Below are positions 15,348 through 23,916 of a DNA stretch of 40,808 nt, in pieces. Made by a program: the position numbers and the translations under genes. Every line of letters starts with the position of its first letter. Position 1 is the first letter of the stretch. The stretch covers positions 1-40,808 of the forward strand of contig CAYFHQ010000024.1 in assembly GCA_964342805.1 (NCBI GenBank), written 5' to 3'. The notes under the pieces are model-generated. The model was not told where the DNA came from and made no database searches. It saw only the letters and a list, made by a program, of their open reading frames with translations. The DNA comes from CAYFHQ01 sp964342805. Lineage in GTDB: Bacteria; Bacillota; Clostridia; Peptostreptococcales; Acidaminobacteraceae.

Positions 15348-16760
15348 CTAGCACTTTTCAAATACAAACTTGGACTCGATCTTGGGAACCGCCATGGGGT
15401 ACATGCCAGAGAAACATGCGTCACATAGCTCGCCCGGCTTACCAATGGACTTAATCAATCCTTTAATGTCCAGGTAGCCCAGGGAGTCGGCCCCGATCAT
15501 TTCACAAATCTGGTCCACCGTGTTGTCTGCCCCTGCCAGCTGCTTACGGCTTGGGGTGTCAATGCCAAAGTAGCAGGAATGCTTAACCGGTGGAGAAGAT
15601 ACGCGTACATGGACTTCTGCTGCCCCCGCGTCCTTCAACATGGAAACAATACGACTCATGGTTGTGCCCCGTACGATGGAGTCGTCCACCATAATGACCC
15701 GCTTGCCCACGATGTTTTCTTTTAAAACGTTGAGCTTGAGGCGAACGGCCAGCTCACGTGTTTTTTGGTCGGGCTGGATAAAGGTCCGGCCCAGGTACTT
15801 GTTCTTGATCAAGCCAATGCCAAAGGGGATACCTGATTTTTCAGCGTATCCGATGGCTGCTGCAGTGCCGGAATCCGGCACTGCAATGACCACGTCTGCG
15901 TCCACAGGGTGGTCTTCAGCCAAAATTTGACCTGCTCGGTGTCGTGCAACATACACGTTTTCCCCTTCAATAACGGAGTCGGGACGTGCAAAATATACAT
16001 ATTCAAAGGAGCAAAGTGCCTTGTGGCACCGCTGGGTATAAGACAATGCTTCAATGCCATTTTCGTCGATGATGACCATTTCCCCCGGCTGGATGTCGCG
16101 TACGTAAGTCGCACCCACAACGTCCAGGGCGCAGGTTTCGCTGGCTAGAACGTATCCGCCGTCCTCGAATTGTCCAAGGGACAGGGGCCGCAGACCATAG
16201 GGGTCACGGACGCCGATCAGTTTGCCTTCACACACAATGCTGAGGGCAAAGGAACCTTGTACCAAATTCAGGGCCTTGATGATCGCTTCCTTGTAGCCCA
16301 GCTTGTAATTGCGGGCAATGAGGTTGGCAATAACTTCGGAGTCGATGGACGTTTGGAAAATGGACCCGCCCTCTTCCAGTTCGTCCCGAAGGGCCTTGGC
16401 GTTGACCAGGTTGCCATTATGGGCAAGGGCAATGGAGCCACCCTTGTACTTAACTACTAGGGGCTGGGCATTACTCACATAGCTTTCGCCAGTTGTGGAA
16501 TAGCGGACATGGGCGGTACCCACGTGACCTTGCAGGCGGTCCAGAACGTCATTGGTAAAGACTTCTTGAACCAGACCCATTTCCTTGTAGTAGCGCATAC
16601 CTTGGCCATTTTCAACGGCAATACCGGCGCTTTCCTGGCCACGGTGCTGAAGGGCAACCAGACCAAAGCAAAGCATTTGTGCAATATTTTCTGTCTCCGG
16701 TGCAAATATTCCCATTACTCCACATTCTTCATGGAGATGATCATCTAGAATTGGCAGCAT
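15348..16760 (-). CDS. purF: Amidophosphoribosyltransferase
   Basis: PurF makes phosphoribosylamine from PRPP and glutamine, the committed step. It has 470 residues. The start MLPILDDHLHEE precedes CGVMGIF, so an 11-12 residue propeptide is expected to be removed to expose the catalytic N-terminal Cys, as in the Bacillus enzyme. The [4Fe-4S]-type cysteines of that class are present (ALCSFEY, KHSCYFG, LCDACFSG). The PRPP-binding loop VIMVDDSIVRGTT is intact. It should be oxygen-sensitive and feedback-inhibited by nucleotides, as known for the class. Confidence 0.97.
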   Translation of the reverse strand: MLPILDDHLHEECGVMGIFAPETENIAQMLCFGLVALQHRGQESAGIAVENGQGMRYYKEMGLVQEVFTNDVLDRLQGHVGTAHVRYSTTGESYVSNAQPLVVKYKGGSIALAHNGNLVNAKALRDELEEGGSIFQTSIDSEVIANLIARNYKLGYKEAIIKALNLVQGSFALSIVCEGKLIGVRDPYGLRPLSLGQFEDGGYVLASETCALDVVGATYVRDIQPGEMVIIDENGIEALSYTQRCHKALCSFEYVYFARPDSVIEGENVYVARHRAGQILAEDHPVDADVVIAVPDSGTAAAIGYAEKSGIPFGIGLIKNKYLGRTFIQPDQKTRELAVRLKLNVLKENIVGKRVIMVDDSIVRGTTMSRIVSMLKDAGAAEVHVRVSSPPVKHSCYFGIDTPSRKQLAGADNTVDQICEMIGADSLGYLDIKGLIKSIGKPGELCDACFSGMYPMAVPKIESKFVFEKC

Positions 16761-16777
16761 TGTTTTTCTCCTAATAG

Positions 16778-17482
16778 TTAGCCTTCAACACGGGACAGCA
16801 TTTCTTGGTATGTGGACTCAATATCGCCCATATCCCGTCTGAAACGGTCTTTGTCCAGTTTACGATTAGTTTCAGCGTCCCAGAAACGGCAAGTGTCCGG
16901 GGAGATTTCGTCTGCTAGGATGACTTGACCCTCGTATAGGCCGAACTCCAATTTGAAGTCGATCAGCTTCACACCCTTTTCAATGAAGAAGTCCTTCATG
17001 AAGTCATTGACTTGGTGGGCGTAGCCTTTAATGACGTCGATCTGGTCTTGTGTTGCCAGTTCAAGGGCTAGAACGTGGTCGTCGTTAATCAGTGGATCGC
17101 CCAGTTCGTCACACTTGTAGCAGAATTCAAAAACCGTCTTTGCCAGGGGTGTACCCTCTTCAACGCCAAGGCGCTTTGAGAAAGAACCCGCAGCAACGTT
17201 ACGGATGATAACTTCAAGAGGTAGAATCTCAACAGCCTTTACAACACTTTCACGGTCGTTGATGAGTTCTTCTTGGTGGGTCGGAATGCCTTTTTTCTCA
17301 AGCATGTTGAACATGATGGCAGACATTTTGTTATTTACAATCCCCTTGTCGGCGATTGTACCTTTTTTTTCACCGTTGAAAGCCGTAGCGTCGTCCTTGT
17401 AGGACACGATGTAACGACCAGCAACGTCTGTTTTGTAAACTCGTTTAGCTTTTCCTTCGTATAGCATTTCCAGCTTGTTCAT
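16778..17482 (-). CDS. purC: SAICAR synthase
   Basis: PurC joins aspartate to CAIR with ATP. The 234-residue length is typical. The sequence starts with LEMLYEGKAKRVYKT, contains PLEVIIRNVAAGSFSKRLG, and has LIDFKLEFG and DEISPDTCRFWD near the end. It lies 11 bp after purE, with the GGAGGTGCTCCC site in the gap, in the same operon. Confidence 0.97.
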   Translation of the reverse strand: MNKLEMLYEGKAKRVYKTDVAGRYIVSYKDDATAFNGEKKGTIADKGIVNNKMSAIMFNMLEKKGIPTHQEELINDRESVVKAVEILPLEVIIRNVAAGSFSKRLGVEEGTPLAKTVFEFCYKCDELGDPLINDDHVLALELATQDQIDVIKGYAHQVNDFMKDFFIEKGVKLIDFKLEFGLYEGQVILADEISPDTCRFWDAETNRKLDKDRFRRDMGDIESTYQEMLSRVEG

Positions 17483-17493
17483 GGGAGCACCTC

Positions 17494-17988
17494 CTACAGG
17501 GCAGCAGTTAGATCAACAACCTTAGCGTCCTTAGCGATTACCTTTTCCTTCATGTCAGCTCTGAATTCCTTGAGCTTTGTACGAAGTTCCTCGTGCTTTA
17601 CTGCAAGCATTTGTACTGCCAGAAGACCAGCGTTTTCTGCACCGTTAATGGCTACAGTCGCAACTGGAATGCCACTTGGCATTTGAACGATAGACAGTAG
17701 GGAGTCCATGCCGTCCATAGTAGAAGACTTGATAGGAAGACCGATCACTGGCAGGGTTGTGAATGCTGCAATAACGCCTGGTAGGTGGGCTGCTTTACCA
17801 GCGGCACCGATGATCACTTCAAAACCATTTTCTTCTGCATTTCGAGCGAAGTTTTCCACACGGTCCGGTGTACGGTGTGCAGACATTACACGCGCTTCCA
17901 CTTCAACACCGAAAGACTTCAGTGTTGCTGCTGCCTTTTTCACTACTTCAAAATCTGAATCTGAACCCATCAAAATTGCTACTTTCAT
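17494..17988 (-). CDS. purE: N5-carboxyaminoimidazole ribonucleotide mutase (PurE)
   Basis: PurE rearranges N5-CAIR to CAIR. It is 164 residues when started at the ATG at 17988, which has an ideal GGAGGAGACGAC site. A longer open frame to 18159 runs through the leader and its terminator and is rejected. Motifs are MGSDSDFEVV, VMSAHRTPDRV and GAAGKAAHLPGV of the bacterial class. No purK is seen in the window; many clostridia carry purE without it. It is the first gene after the attenuator-like leader. Confidence 0.95.
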   Translation of the reverse strand: MKVAILMGSDSDFEVVKKAAATLKSFGVEVEARVMSAHRTPDRVENFARNAEENGFEVIIGAAGKAAHLPGVIAAFTTLPVIGLPIKSSTMDGMDSLLSIVQMPSGIPVATVAINGAENAGLLAVQMLAVKHEELRTKLKEFRADMKEKVIAKDAKVVDLTAAL

Positions 17989-18000
17989 GTCGTCTCCTCC

Positions 18001-18037
18001 AAAAAAATAGACTCTCCTGCAGGGCGCAAGGAGAGTC
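18001..18037 (-). terminator. Intrinsic terminator in the purE leader (attenuator candidate)
   Basis: GACTCTCCT and AGGAGAGTC form a perfect 9-bp stem followed on the minus strand by TATTTTTTT. It ends 12 bases before the purE start codon, with the purE ribosome binding site immediately after the U-run. A terminator between a strong promoter and the first gene implies conditional read-through. Confidence 0.85.
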
Positions 18038-18041
18038 GGGG

Positions 18042-18089
18042 TTAATTCGTCATTCGCTTTTGCTGAAAAGTACCTTTGAAAATAGACAT
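18042..18089 (-). CDS. purE leader peptide ORF (15 codons)
   Basis: An ATG with GTGGAGG five bases upstream opens MSIFKGTFQQKRMTN and stops five bases before the terminator stem. The ribosome binding site GTGGAG is complementary to CTCCAC about 35 nt upstream in the same leader, so it can be hidden in a stem. Either it is a true leader peptide whose translation affects the terminator, or the site is part of a structured RNA and the frame is incidental. Confidence 0.5.
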   Translation of the reverse strand: MSIFKGTFQQKRMTN

Positions 18090-18157
18090 AAGTGCCTCCA
18101 CGATTCAACTGGATTGTCCCAACCGATCGGTGGAGACTTTGCCTGTGGTACATGTCC
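18090..18157 (-). promoter_or_regulatory. Structured 5' leader of purE, riboswitch-like
   Basis: Nested complementary segments are visible: GACAT with ATGTC at the base, then CTCCAC with GTGGAG, then GAT/ATC and a GGTT-AATCC hairpin. I cannot match the conserved cores of the purine, ZTP, PRPP/ykkC or THF riboswitches that I know. It may be a protein-binding leader or an unassigned RNA element. Confidence 0.45.
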
Positions 18158-18187
18158 ATAGTAGCAAAGCCCGTTAGGGGGTGTCAA
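18158..18187 (-). promoter_or_regulatory. Promoter of the purE operon
   Basis: On the minus strand TTGACA (18187-18182), an 18-bp spacer and TACTAT (18163-18158) form a strong vegetative promoter. Transcription would begin near 18151, giving a leader of about 160 nt before purE. Confidence 0.8.
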
Positions 18188-18228
18188 CGAAAATGACGAA
18201 TTTTTAAAAACCTTGCGTGGGTATCGTA

Positions 18229-18253
18229 CGTTTAATGTCACGAACATTAAACG
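18229..18253. promoter_or_regulatory. Perfect inverted repeat upstream of the purE promoter
   Basis: CGTTTAATGT and ACATTAAACG flank a 5-nt centre CACGA, about 42 bp upstream of the -35 box. The right side contains CGAACATT, similar to the core of PurR boxes in Bacillus. It is probably an operator. Alternatively it is a hairpin ending the purL transcript, but no U-run follows. The remaining gap 18254-18403 shows nothing I can support beyond a 32-codon open frame without a proper ribosome site. Confidence 0.5.
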
Positions 18254-18403
18254 AGATACATTCCTATATCATTGGCAGTTTAGGGCCTGAACCCTCAAAT
18301 ATGACCCCAAACTGATCAATGTCTTTTGTTAGTTGGTGCTTGGTCATGGTCCTTGCGGTCATGGCCTCTATGGGGCCACCAGTGCCCTTAGACTTTTTCT
18401 AGC

Positions 18404-21400
18404 CTAGTCGAAGTATTTCACACCCGACTGGAAGATCTTCATGTCTACCTGGCCAGGAACGTTCTTATAGAGGTTTTCACCGATCCGCTCCACGTGGCCC
18501 ATTTTGCCAAGAATTCGGCCGTCTGGGTTGGTAATGCCTTCAATGGCATACATGGACCCATTGATGTTGTAACGACCGTCCAGGCTTGGATTGCCGGCAG
18601 GGTCAACATACTGGGTAGCGATCTGGCCTGCTGCGGACAGTTTCTTGAACCAGTCCTCGTTGCAGACAAAGCGTCCCTCTCCGTGGGAGAATGCTGTCCG
18701 GTAAACGTCGTTGACCTTGGCCCCCTGCATCCATGGAGACAGGTTGGAAACAGCCTTGACGTCAGCCAGGCAGCTGACATGGCGACCAATTGTGTTTAAG
18801 GCCAGGGTTGGGTCTGTCTCCTCTAGGGGACGGATGTCACCGTATGGGAGGAGTCCCAGCTTGATCAGGGCCTGGAAGCCGTTGCAAATACCGATCATCA
18901 GACCGTCTTGCTTGTTCAGCAGATCATGGACTGCTGCGGTCATCCGTGGGTTTCTTAGGATGGAGGCAATGAACTTGCCTGAACCGTCTGGTTCGTCACC
19001 GGCCGAGAAACCACCGGGTAGGGCAACAATCTTGGCTGCCTCAATGGCCTTGACATAGGCTTCAATAGAAGCTTCCACGTCCTTGGCTGAGCCATTTTTA
19101 AAGACGATGGACTCCACACTGGCTCCTGCGTCTTCAAAGGCCCGAATGGTGTCATATTCACAGTTTGTACCTGGGAAAACAGGGACAAACACGGTTGGTT
19201 TTACCTTGCGACCGCCAATTTTCACACTTGGGCCACCTGTATAGGCTACCGGCTCAAGGGGCACATTGACTTCTGCTGTACTTGGGAAAATGCTCTCTAG
19301 GGGGGCTGTCCACTGGTCTTCCAGGTCTTCTTGCTTCAAGACCTCCGTCCCGATGCGGACTTCCGCTGCTTGAATGACTGTCCCTACTTCTACAAATCCT
19401 TCAGCGATTTCAAGGGACGGGTCACACTCAAATAGGATGGAACCGATGGCTGGTTCGAAAAGCTTGTCAGACGCCTTGTCTGTCAGTTCAACACCCAGTT
19501 GGTTGCCAAGACCCATGAGGGTAACGGCTTCCGATAGGCCCCCTCGACCAATGGCCCAGGCAGACTTGATGGTTCCTGCTTCAATCTGCTCTGTGATCAT
19601 GTCGTAGGAGACTCTTAAGTTGTCAAAGTTCAGTAGTTCTTCACGATCCCGCTTGGCATGGAAGAGGACCAGCTTGTTGCCGGCTGTCTTGAGTTCAGAG
19701 GAGATCACGTGGCGGACGTCCACTGGTGCCAGGGCAAAGGAAATGGCTGTTGGGGGCACGTTGATGTCCTTAAAGGTACCGGACATGGAGTCCTTACCGC
19801 CAATGGCAGGAATGCCAAAGCCTTCTTGGGCCTCTAGGGCACCCAGGAGGGCTGCGAAAGGCTTACCCCACTTTTCTGCCTGGTCACCCAGACGTTCAAA
19901 GTACTCTTGCATGGACAGGCGTAGGGCATGGAAGTCTGCCCCCATGGCTACTGCCTTGGCTACGGATTCCACGACTGCATAGTAGCCCCCGTGGTAGGGA
20001 GACCACTTTCCAATGGCCGGGTCGTAACCAAAAGTCATGACCGTACCTGTTGTGGTGTCTGCTCCCAGAACAGGCACCTTGGCTGCCATGCCCTGGGCTG
20101 GCGTCATTTGACGCTGGCCACCGAATGGCATAAGGACAGAACCCGTGCCGATAGTGGAGTCAAAACATTCCACAAGGCCTTTTTGTGAAGCGATATTTAA
20201 GTCCGATACAACGGACTGGAATTTTTCTTTTATTGTTCCGCTTTGCTGGTTTTGTGTCTGGAACCAAGAGGTTTCCATGGGCTCCGTCACTGTAACTGCC
20301 ATGGTGCCTCTCACACCGTTGGTTTCTAGGAAGTCTCGGCGGATGTCGAAAATGGCTTGACCCTTCCAGAACATACGAAGGCGACCGGAGTCTGTTACCG
20401 TAGCCACATGGACACATTCTAAGTTTTCTTCCTCAGCAAAGGCCATAAAGGCAGGAACATCAGCTGGGTCAAGGACAACTGCCATCCGTTCCTGGGACTC
20501 GGAAATGGCCAGTTCAGTGCCATCTAGGCCCTGGTATTTAACGGGCACAACGTCCAGTTGGATATCAATGCTGTCTGCCAGTTCGCCAATGGCAACGGAC
20601 ACACCACCTGCCCCAAAGTCGTTGGACTTCTTAATAAGGACGCTGGCTTTAGGATTTCTAAAGAGACGCTGGAGTTTACGCTCCATGGGTGGATTGCCCT
20701 TTTGAACTTCCGCCCCTGCCGTATGGATACTGTCTTCGGTTTGGACCTTGGAAGAACCTGTTGCACCGCCACAGCCGTCTCGGCCTGTTGGACCTCCGAC
20801 CATGAGGATAATGTCCCCTGTCTCTGGCGACTTGCGGGTAACGTTAGCCTTTGGTGCTGCCCCAACTACAGCCCCTACTTCCATCCGTTTGGCCAGGAAG
20901 CCTGGGTCATAAACTTCTTTGACCATGCCTGTAGCCAGGCCAATTTGGTTGCCGTAAGCTGAGAAGCCTTGGGCTGCTTCTGTGGTGATCTTTCTTTGGG
21001 GGAGCTTGCCTGGTAGGGTGTCCTCAATGGGTGTTCTAGGATCAGCTGCCCCTGTCAGTCGCATGGATTGGTATACGTAAGACCGACCTGACAGTGGGTC
21101 TCGAATGGCGCCGCCCAGACAAGTGGACGCCCCGCCATAAGGTTCGATTTCTGTCGGGTGGTTGTGGGTTTCGTTCTTGAACATGATCAAGTAGGGAACG
21201 GTTCCCTCTGTGGTTTCCACTGGCACTTCAATGGAACAAGCATTGATCTCTTCTGTGACTTCCATGTCCGCCAGGCGGCCGTCAGCAAGTTGTTGCTTCA
21301 TTTGAATGGTAGCCAGGTCCATGAGGCAGACGGGCTTGTGGTTTCTCTCAAGAGCCGTTCGGATATTGGTGTAGGTCTCAAAAGTCTCCTTCATTCGCTT

Positions 21401-22138
21401 GGTGTAGGCACCCGCCTCAAAGGTAATGTCCGTCAGTTCCGTCATAAAGGTGGTGTGACGACAGTGGTCAGACCAGTAGGTGTCAATGACTTTCAGTTCT
21501 GTGATGGTTGGATTTCTTTTTTCTTGGTTTTTGTAGTAGTCCTGAATGTGGAGCAGGTCACCTGTTGCCATGGCAAAGCCGTGGGAGGCCCCGTAGTCGG
21601 CCATTTGTTCAGGTGTCTTGTTGATGAAACCTTCTAGGACTTCAACCGTGGTAGGTGCTTCTATGGAAAGGTCCAGATCTGCTGGAATGTCCATGGACAC
21701 TTCACAGCTTTCAATGGGATTGATTAAGTACTTTTTGATTTTGTCTTGTTGGTCAGCAGACAGGTCACCGTCGATCATGTAGATCTTGGATGCGCCCACC
21801 ATGGGCTTTTCCTTGAGGGTCACCAGCTGGATACACTGGGAAGCTGAGTCGGCTCTTTGGTCAAACTGACCGGGTAGCAGGGCCACTCTGAAAGTCATGG
21901 CACTTGCCTGAGCTGGTAGGTCCATGTGGACATGGTCCGTATTGGGTTCAGCCAAGACTTGGTTGGCAATGACGTCTAGGTCTTCTGGGTCAACGCCCTG
22001 TAGGTCGTAGGCATTTACAATGCGCAGTGACTGGATGGTGTCTATATGAAGGGTTTCCTTTAGATTTTGAAGTAGGTTTACCGCTTCTACATTAAAGCCA
22101 TTTTTCTTTTCTACATATATCCGCTTCACGTCGGCCAT
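18404..22138 (-). CDS. purL: Phosphoribosylformylglycinamidine synthase, single-chain
   Basis: This enzyme converts FGAR to FGAM with glutamine and ATP. It is 1,244 residues from the ATG at 22138, which has a GGGAGGATAAT site; an upstream ATG at 22180 lacks one. The synthetase part has YWSDHCRHTTF, FKNETHNHPTEIEPYGGAST and GGPTGRDGCGGATGSS. The C-terminal glutaminase (from about residue 990) has the nucleophile region GICNGFQALIKLG, and GGFSAGDEPDGSGKF lies just before it. So PurL and PurQ activities are fused, the layout I associate with clostridia. It is separated from purE by about 415 bp holding the purE promoter, so it can be transcribed apart from the rest. Confidence 0.96.
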   Translation of the reverse strand: MADVKRIYVEKKNGFNVEAVNLLQNLKETLHIDTIQSLRIVNAYDLQGVDPEDLDVIANQVLAEPNTDHVHMDLPAQASAMTFRVALLPGQFDQRADSASQCIQLVTLKEKPMVGASKIYMIDGDLSADQQDKIKKYLINPIESCEVSMDIPADLDLSIEAPTTVEVLEGFINKTPEQMADYGASHGFAMATGDLLHIQDYYKNQEKRNPTITELKVIDTYWSDHCRHTTFMTELTDITFEAGAYTKRMKETFETYTNIRTALERNHKPVCLMDLATIQMKQQLADGRLADMEVTEEINACSIEVPVETTEGTVPYLIMFKNETHNHPTEIEPYGGASTCLGGAIRDPLSGRSYVYQSMRLTGAADPRTPIEDTLPGKLPQRKITTEAAQGFSAYGNQIGLATGMVKEVYDPGFLAKRMEVGAVVGAAPKANVTRKSPETGDIILMVGGPTGRDGCGGATGSSKVQTEDSIHTAGAEVQKGNPPMERKLQRLFRNPKASVLIKKSNDFGAGGVSVAIGELADSIDIQLDVVPVKYQGLDGTELAISESQERMAVVLDPADVPAFMAFAEEENLECVHVATVTDSGRLRMFWKGQAIFDIRRDFLETNGVRGTMAVTVTEPMETSWFQTQNQQSGTIKEKFQSVVSDLNIASQKGLVECFDSTIGTGSVLMPFGGQRQMTPAQGMAAKVPVLGADTTTGTVMTFGYDPAIGKWSPYHGGYYAVVESVAKAVAMGADFHALRLSMQEYFERLGDQAEKWGKPFAALLGALEAQEGFGIPAIGGKDSMSGTFKDINVPPTAISFALAPVDVRHVISSELKTAGNKLVLFHAKRDREELLNFDNLRVSYDMITEQIEAGTIKSAWAIGRGGLSEAVTLMGLGNQLGVELTDKASDKLFEPAIGSILFECDPSLEIAEGFVEVGTVIQAAEVRIGTEVLKQEDLEDQWTAPLESIFPSTAEVNVPLEPVAYTGGPSVKIGGRKVKPTVFVPVFPGTNCEYDTIRAFEDAGASVESIVFKNGSAKDVEASIEAYVKAIEAAKIVALPGGFSAGDEPDGSGKFIASILRNPRMTAAVHDLLNKQDGLMIGICNGFQALIKLGLLPYGDIRPLEETDPTLALNTIGRHVSCLADVKAVSNLSPWMQGAKVNDVYRTAFSHGEGRFVCNEDWFKKLSAAGQIATQYVDPAGNPSLDGRYNINGSMYAIEGITNPDGRILGKMGHVERIGENLYKNVPGQVDMKIFQSGVKYFD

Positions 22139-22364
22139 ATTATCCTCCCGCAATACAAAACATTCGTTTGTCGCTTTCAACTTGATTCTAACACGGGATC
22201 ATTTATAATTAAATTTAGGGATTCTTATGTTTTATATAAGTACAGCTAATGTATTTCGATTTAGATATGAACGTTATGTAGATCAACAGCTATTTCGTTC
22301 ATGTATTTAAGTCAAACTGAGTGTTTTCAAACCTTTTACAAGTTTGCAGAGAAAGGACCTGACC

Positions 22365-23294
22365 ATGTCCATTAATTTCGAATGGTACAAGATCTTCTAT
22401 TTCGCCGCTAAAACCGGTTCTTATACCCGGGCCGCAGAGGCCCTTTTTGTGACCCAGTCCTCCATTAGCCAGACCATCCGCCAGCTGGAGGAAACCCTGG
22501 GGGTTAAACTCTTTGCCCGGGCTGGCCGAGGGGTCAAGCTGACAGCAGAGGGCCACGGCCTTTATGACCATGTAGAACAAGCCTATCATTTACTGGTTTC
22601 TGGCGAGCAGTACATGTCCAGCATGCAGTCCCTGCAAACGGGGCAAATCCGCATTGGAGCTTCTGACACCATTAGTAAGTACAACCTGCTCAAGTACCTG
22701 CGCAAGTTCCATGAGGACTGGCCCAATATCCGTATAGGCATTAACAACCGGCCCTCACCTGTATCTGTGGAGCTGGCCAAAAAGGGAGAAATTGACCTGG
22801 GCGTCATTAACCTGGACCCGGACAAGCCCTACGACGGCCTCATGGTCCACCCCCTAACGCGCATACGGAATGTCTTTATTGCTCCTGCTGCCTGGCGGGA
22901 CCAATTCATGGGGCCTGTGAGCCTAGGCCAGTTGGAGGGCTTTCCCATTGTAGCCCTGGAGCAAAACTCCACCACCCGCAGGATTTTTGAGAAGTATAAG
23001 AAGGAACATGGTGCAAACTTACATGTGGAGTTTGAGTTTGGGTCCATGGACTTGATCGTGGAAATGACCCGGATTGGCATGGGGGTTGGCTTTGTAGCCG
23101 AGTCTGCAGCCCGGGCGGCCATTCTGTCAGGCGACGTGGTTCGCCTGCAGATCAATGAACCCATACCACAAATCGAAGTGGGTGTAGTCCACTCGGACCG
23201 GATTCCCCTCAACCTGGCTGCCCAGAAAATGCTGGAGTTGATGTTGGACAAGGACTTCAGACAGGCTATGAATGAGTCGGAGCGGCATATATAA
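22365..23294 (+). CDS. LysR-family transcriptional regulator
   Basis: The protein has 309 residues, starting at ATG 22365 behind AAGGA; an ATG seven codons earlier has no site. The N-terminal winged helix-turn-helix is typical (FYFAAKTGSYTRAAEALFVT, then QSSISQTIRQLEETLGVKLF). The rest is a periplasmic-binding-protein-like effector domain. It is divergent from purL across about 225 bp, which is the classical place for a LysR target, but a purine link is not shown. The ligand is unknown. Some weak AT-rich boxes lie in the divergent gap without a clear promoter. Confidence 0.93.
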   Translation: MSINFEWYKIFYFAAKTGSYTRAAEALFVTQSSISQTIRQLEETLGVKLFARAGRGVKLTAEGHGLYDHVEQAYHLLVSGEQYMSSMQSLQTGQIRIGASDTISKYNLLKYLRKFHEDWPNIRIGINNRPSPVSVELAKKGEIDLGVINLDPDKPYDGLMVHPLTRIRNVFIAPAAWRDQFMGPVSLGQLEGFPIVALEQNSTTRRIFEKYKKEHGANLHVEFEFGSMDLIVEMTRIGMGVGFVAESAARAAILSGDVVRLQINEPIPQIEVGVVHSDRIPLNLAAQKMLELMLDKDFRQAMNESERHI

Positions 23295-23404
23295 GCTGGT
23301 GACATAGCCATCACTCCACTTGCCTTCACAAGCGCAAGTAGGGGATGACAGTTAGGGGAATTATTAAAGGTTGCAACAGAGGGACCAAAAGTACATCAAA
23401 AACG

Positions 23405-23446
23405 AAAAAAACGCTGTTCTTCCTTATATTAAGAAGAACAGCGTTT
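23405..23446 (-). terminator. Intrinsic terminator of the HesB-like selenoprotein gene
   Basis: AAACGCTGTTCTTC and GAAGAACAGCGTTT form a 14-bp perfect stem with a 10-nt loop, followed on the minus strand by a run of T. It may also stop LysR transcription coming from the other side. Confidence 0.88.
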
Positions 23447-23460
23447 ATTATGCTTGTTTT

Positions 23461-23775
23461 CTAGCCACAAGAGCCAGCACAGCTGCCGCAATCTGCTTCA
23501 GCTTGGTTTACAGGAACTACTTGGTAGCCGTTACCCATAAATTCTACTTTAATGTCACCCATTTGGTCATGAAGATCTTTCTCCATTACAAAACGGATTG
23601 CATGTGATTCGTCAACAAGATCATTTTCCTTTTGCTCATCCAGAGCAAGTCCAAGAGTTGGACCGGCTCAGCCCATGCCCGCCAGGAAAATACGAATGTT
23701 TTTAGGTGCTTCTTCCTGACCTGCCATGACTTGTTGGATAGCTTCGATGGTTGCATCATTAGTATTAATTTGCAT
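23461..23775 (-). CDS. HesB/IscA-like selenoprotein with in-frame UGA (Sec36)
   Basis: Ordinary translation stops at TGA (23670-23668). Reading it as selenocysteine gives a coherent 104-residue protein: IRIFLAGMG-U-AGPTLGLALDEQ, then VMEKDLHDQMGDIKVEF, ending NQAEADCGSCAGSCG. This matches the known HesB-like selenoprotein family, in which Sec sits after GMG and the tail is Cys-rich. HesB/IscA folds act in Fe-S cluster assembly or carriage, but the job of the selenoprotein branch is not established. The start is ATG with GGAGGGATATC before it. It has its own promoter and a strong terminator, so it is monocistronic. The continuous reading frame on both sides of the UGA argues against a pseudogene. 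Confidence 0.9.
23643..23669 (-). promoter_or_regulatory. Candidate bacterial SECIS hairpin
   Basis: Directly after the UGA, GAGC pairs with GCTC and GTCCAA pairs with TTGGAC, with a small CG/TT internal loop and a CTC apical loop. Position and size fit a bacterial SECIS element. The apical loop lacks the guanine often found there, so the exact fold is tentative. Confidence 0.6.
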
Positions 23776-23853
23776 CGATATCCCTCCAATTATACGAAGC
23801 AGTTACATGCTTGTTCCAATAGCTGTACCCCCCCTCTATTAGGGGTCGTTCAT

Positions 23854-23882
23854 ATCATACCAAATTCATGGTGTATTTGCAA
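23854..23882 (-). promoter_or_regulatory. Promoter of the selenoprotein gene
   Basis: On the minus strand TTGCAA (23882-23877), a 17-bp spacer and TATGAT (23859-23854) make a good vegetative promoter. The leader contains a short ACCCC/GGGGT hairpin before the ribosome site. Confidence 0.65.
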
Positions 23883-23916
23883 TCCTTATTACAGTTTGTA
23901 CATGTATAGAAAAGGC

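Noticed and set aside
18038..18157. Known purine, ZTP, PRPP or THF riboswitch in the purE leader
   Set aside because: I could not find the conserved core sequences of these classes, so no class is assigned.
17989..18159. N-terminal extension of PurE to an upstream ATG
   Set aside because: It would translate across the leader and terminator; the ATG at 17988 has an ideal ribosome site and matches the family start.
18264..18362. 32-codon minus-strand frame between purL and the purE promoter
   Set aside because: The residues look protein-like, but the AAGGA/GAGG bases are too close to the possible starts and no family is recognised.
23668..23670. Reading the UGA as a nonsense mutation (pseudogene)
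   Set aside because: The frame is intact on both sides, UGA is at the known Sec position of the family, and a hairpin follows.
23586..23789. Frame of 67 codons overlapping the selenoprotein gene in another register
   Set aside because: The correct register, with UGA read as Sec, gives a clear HesB-like protein with a proper ribosome site; this one is a shadow.
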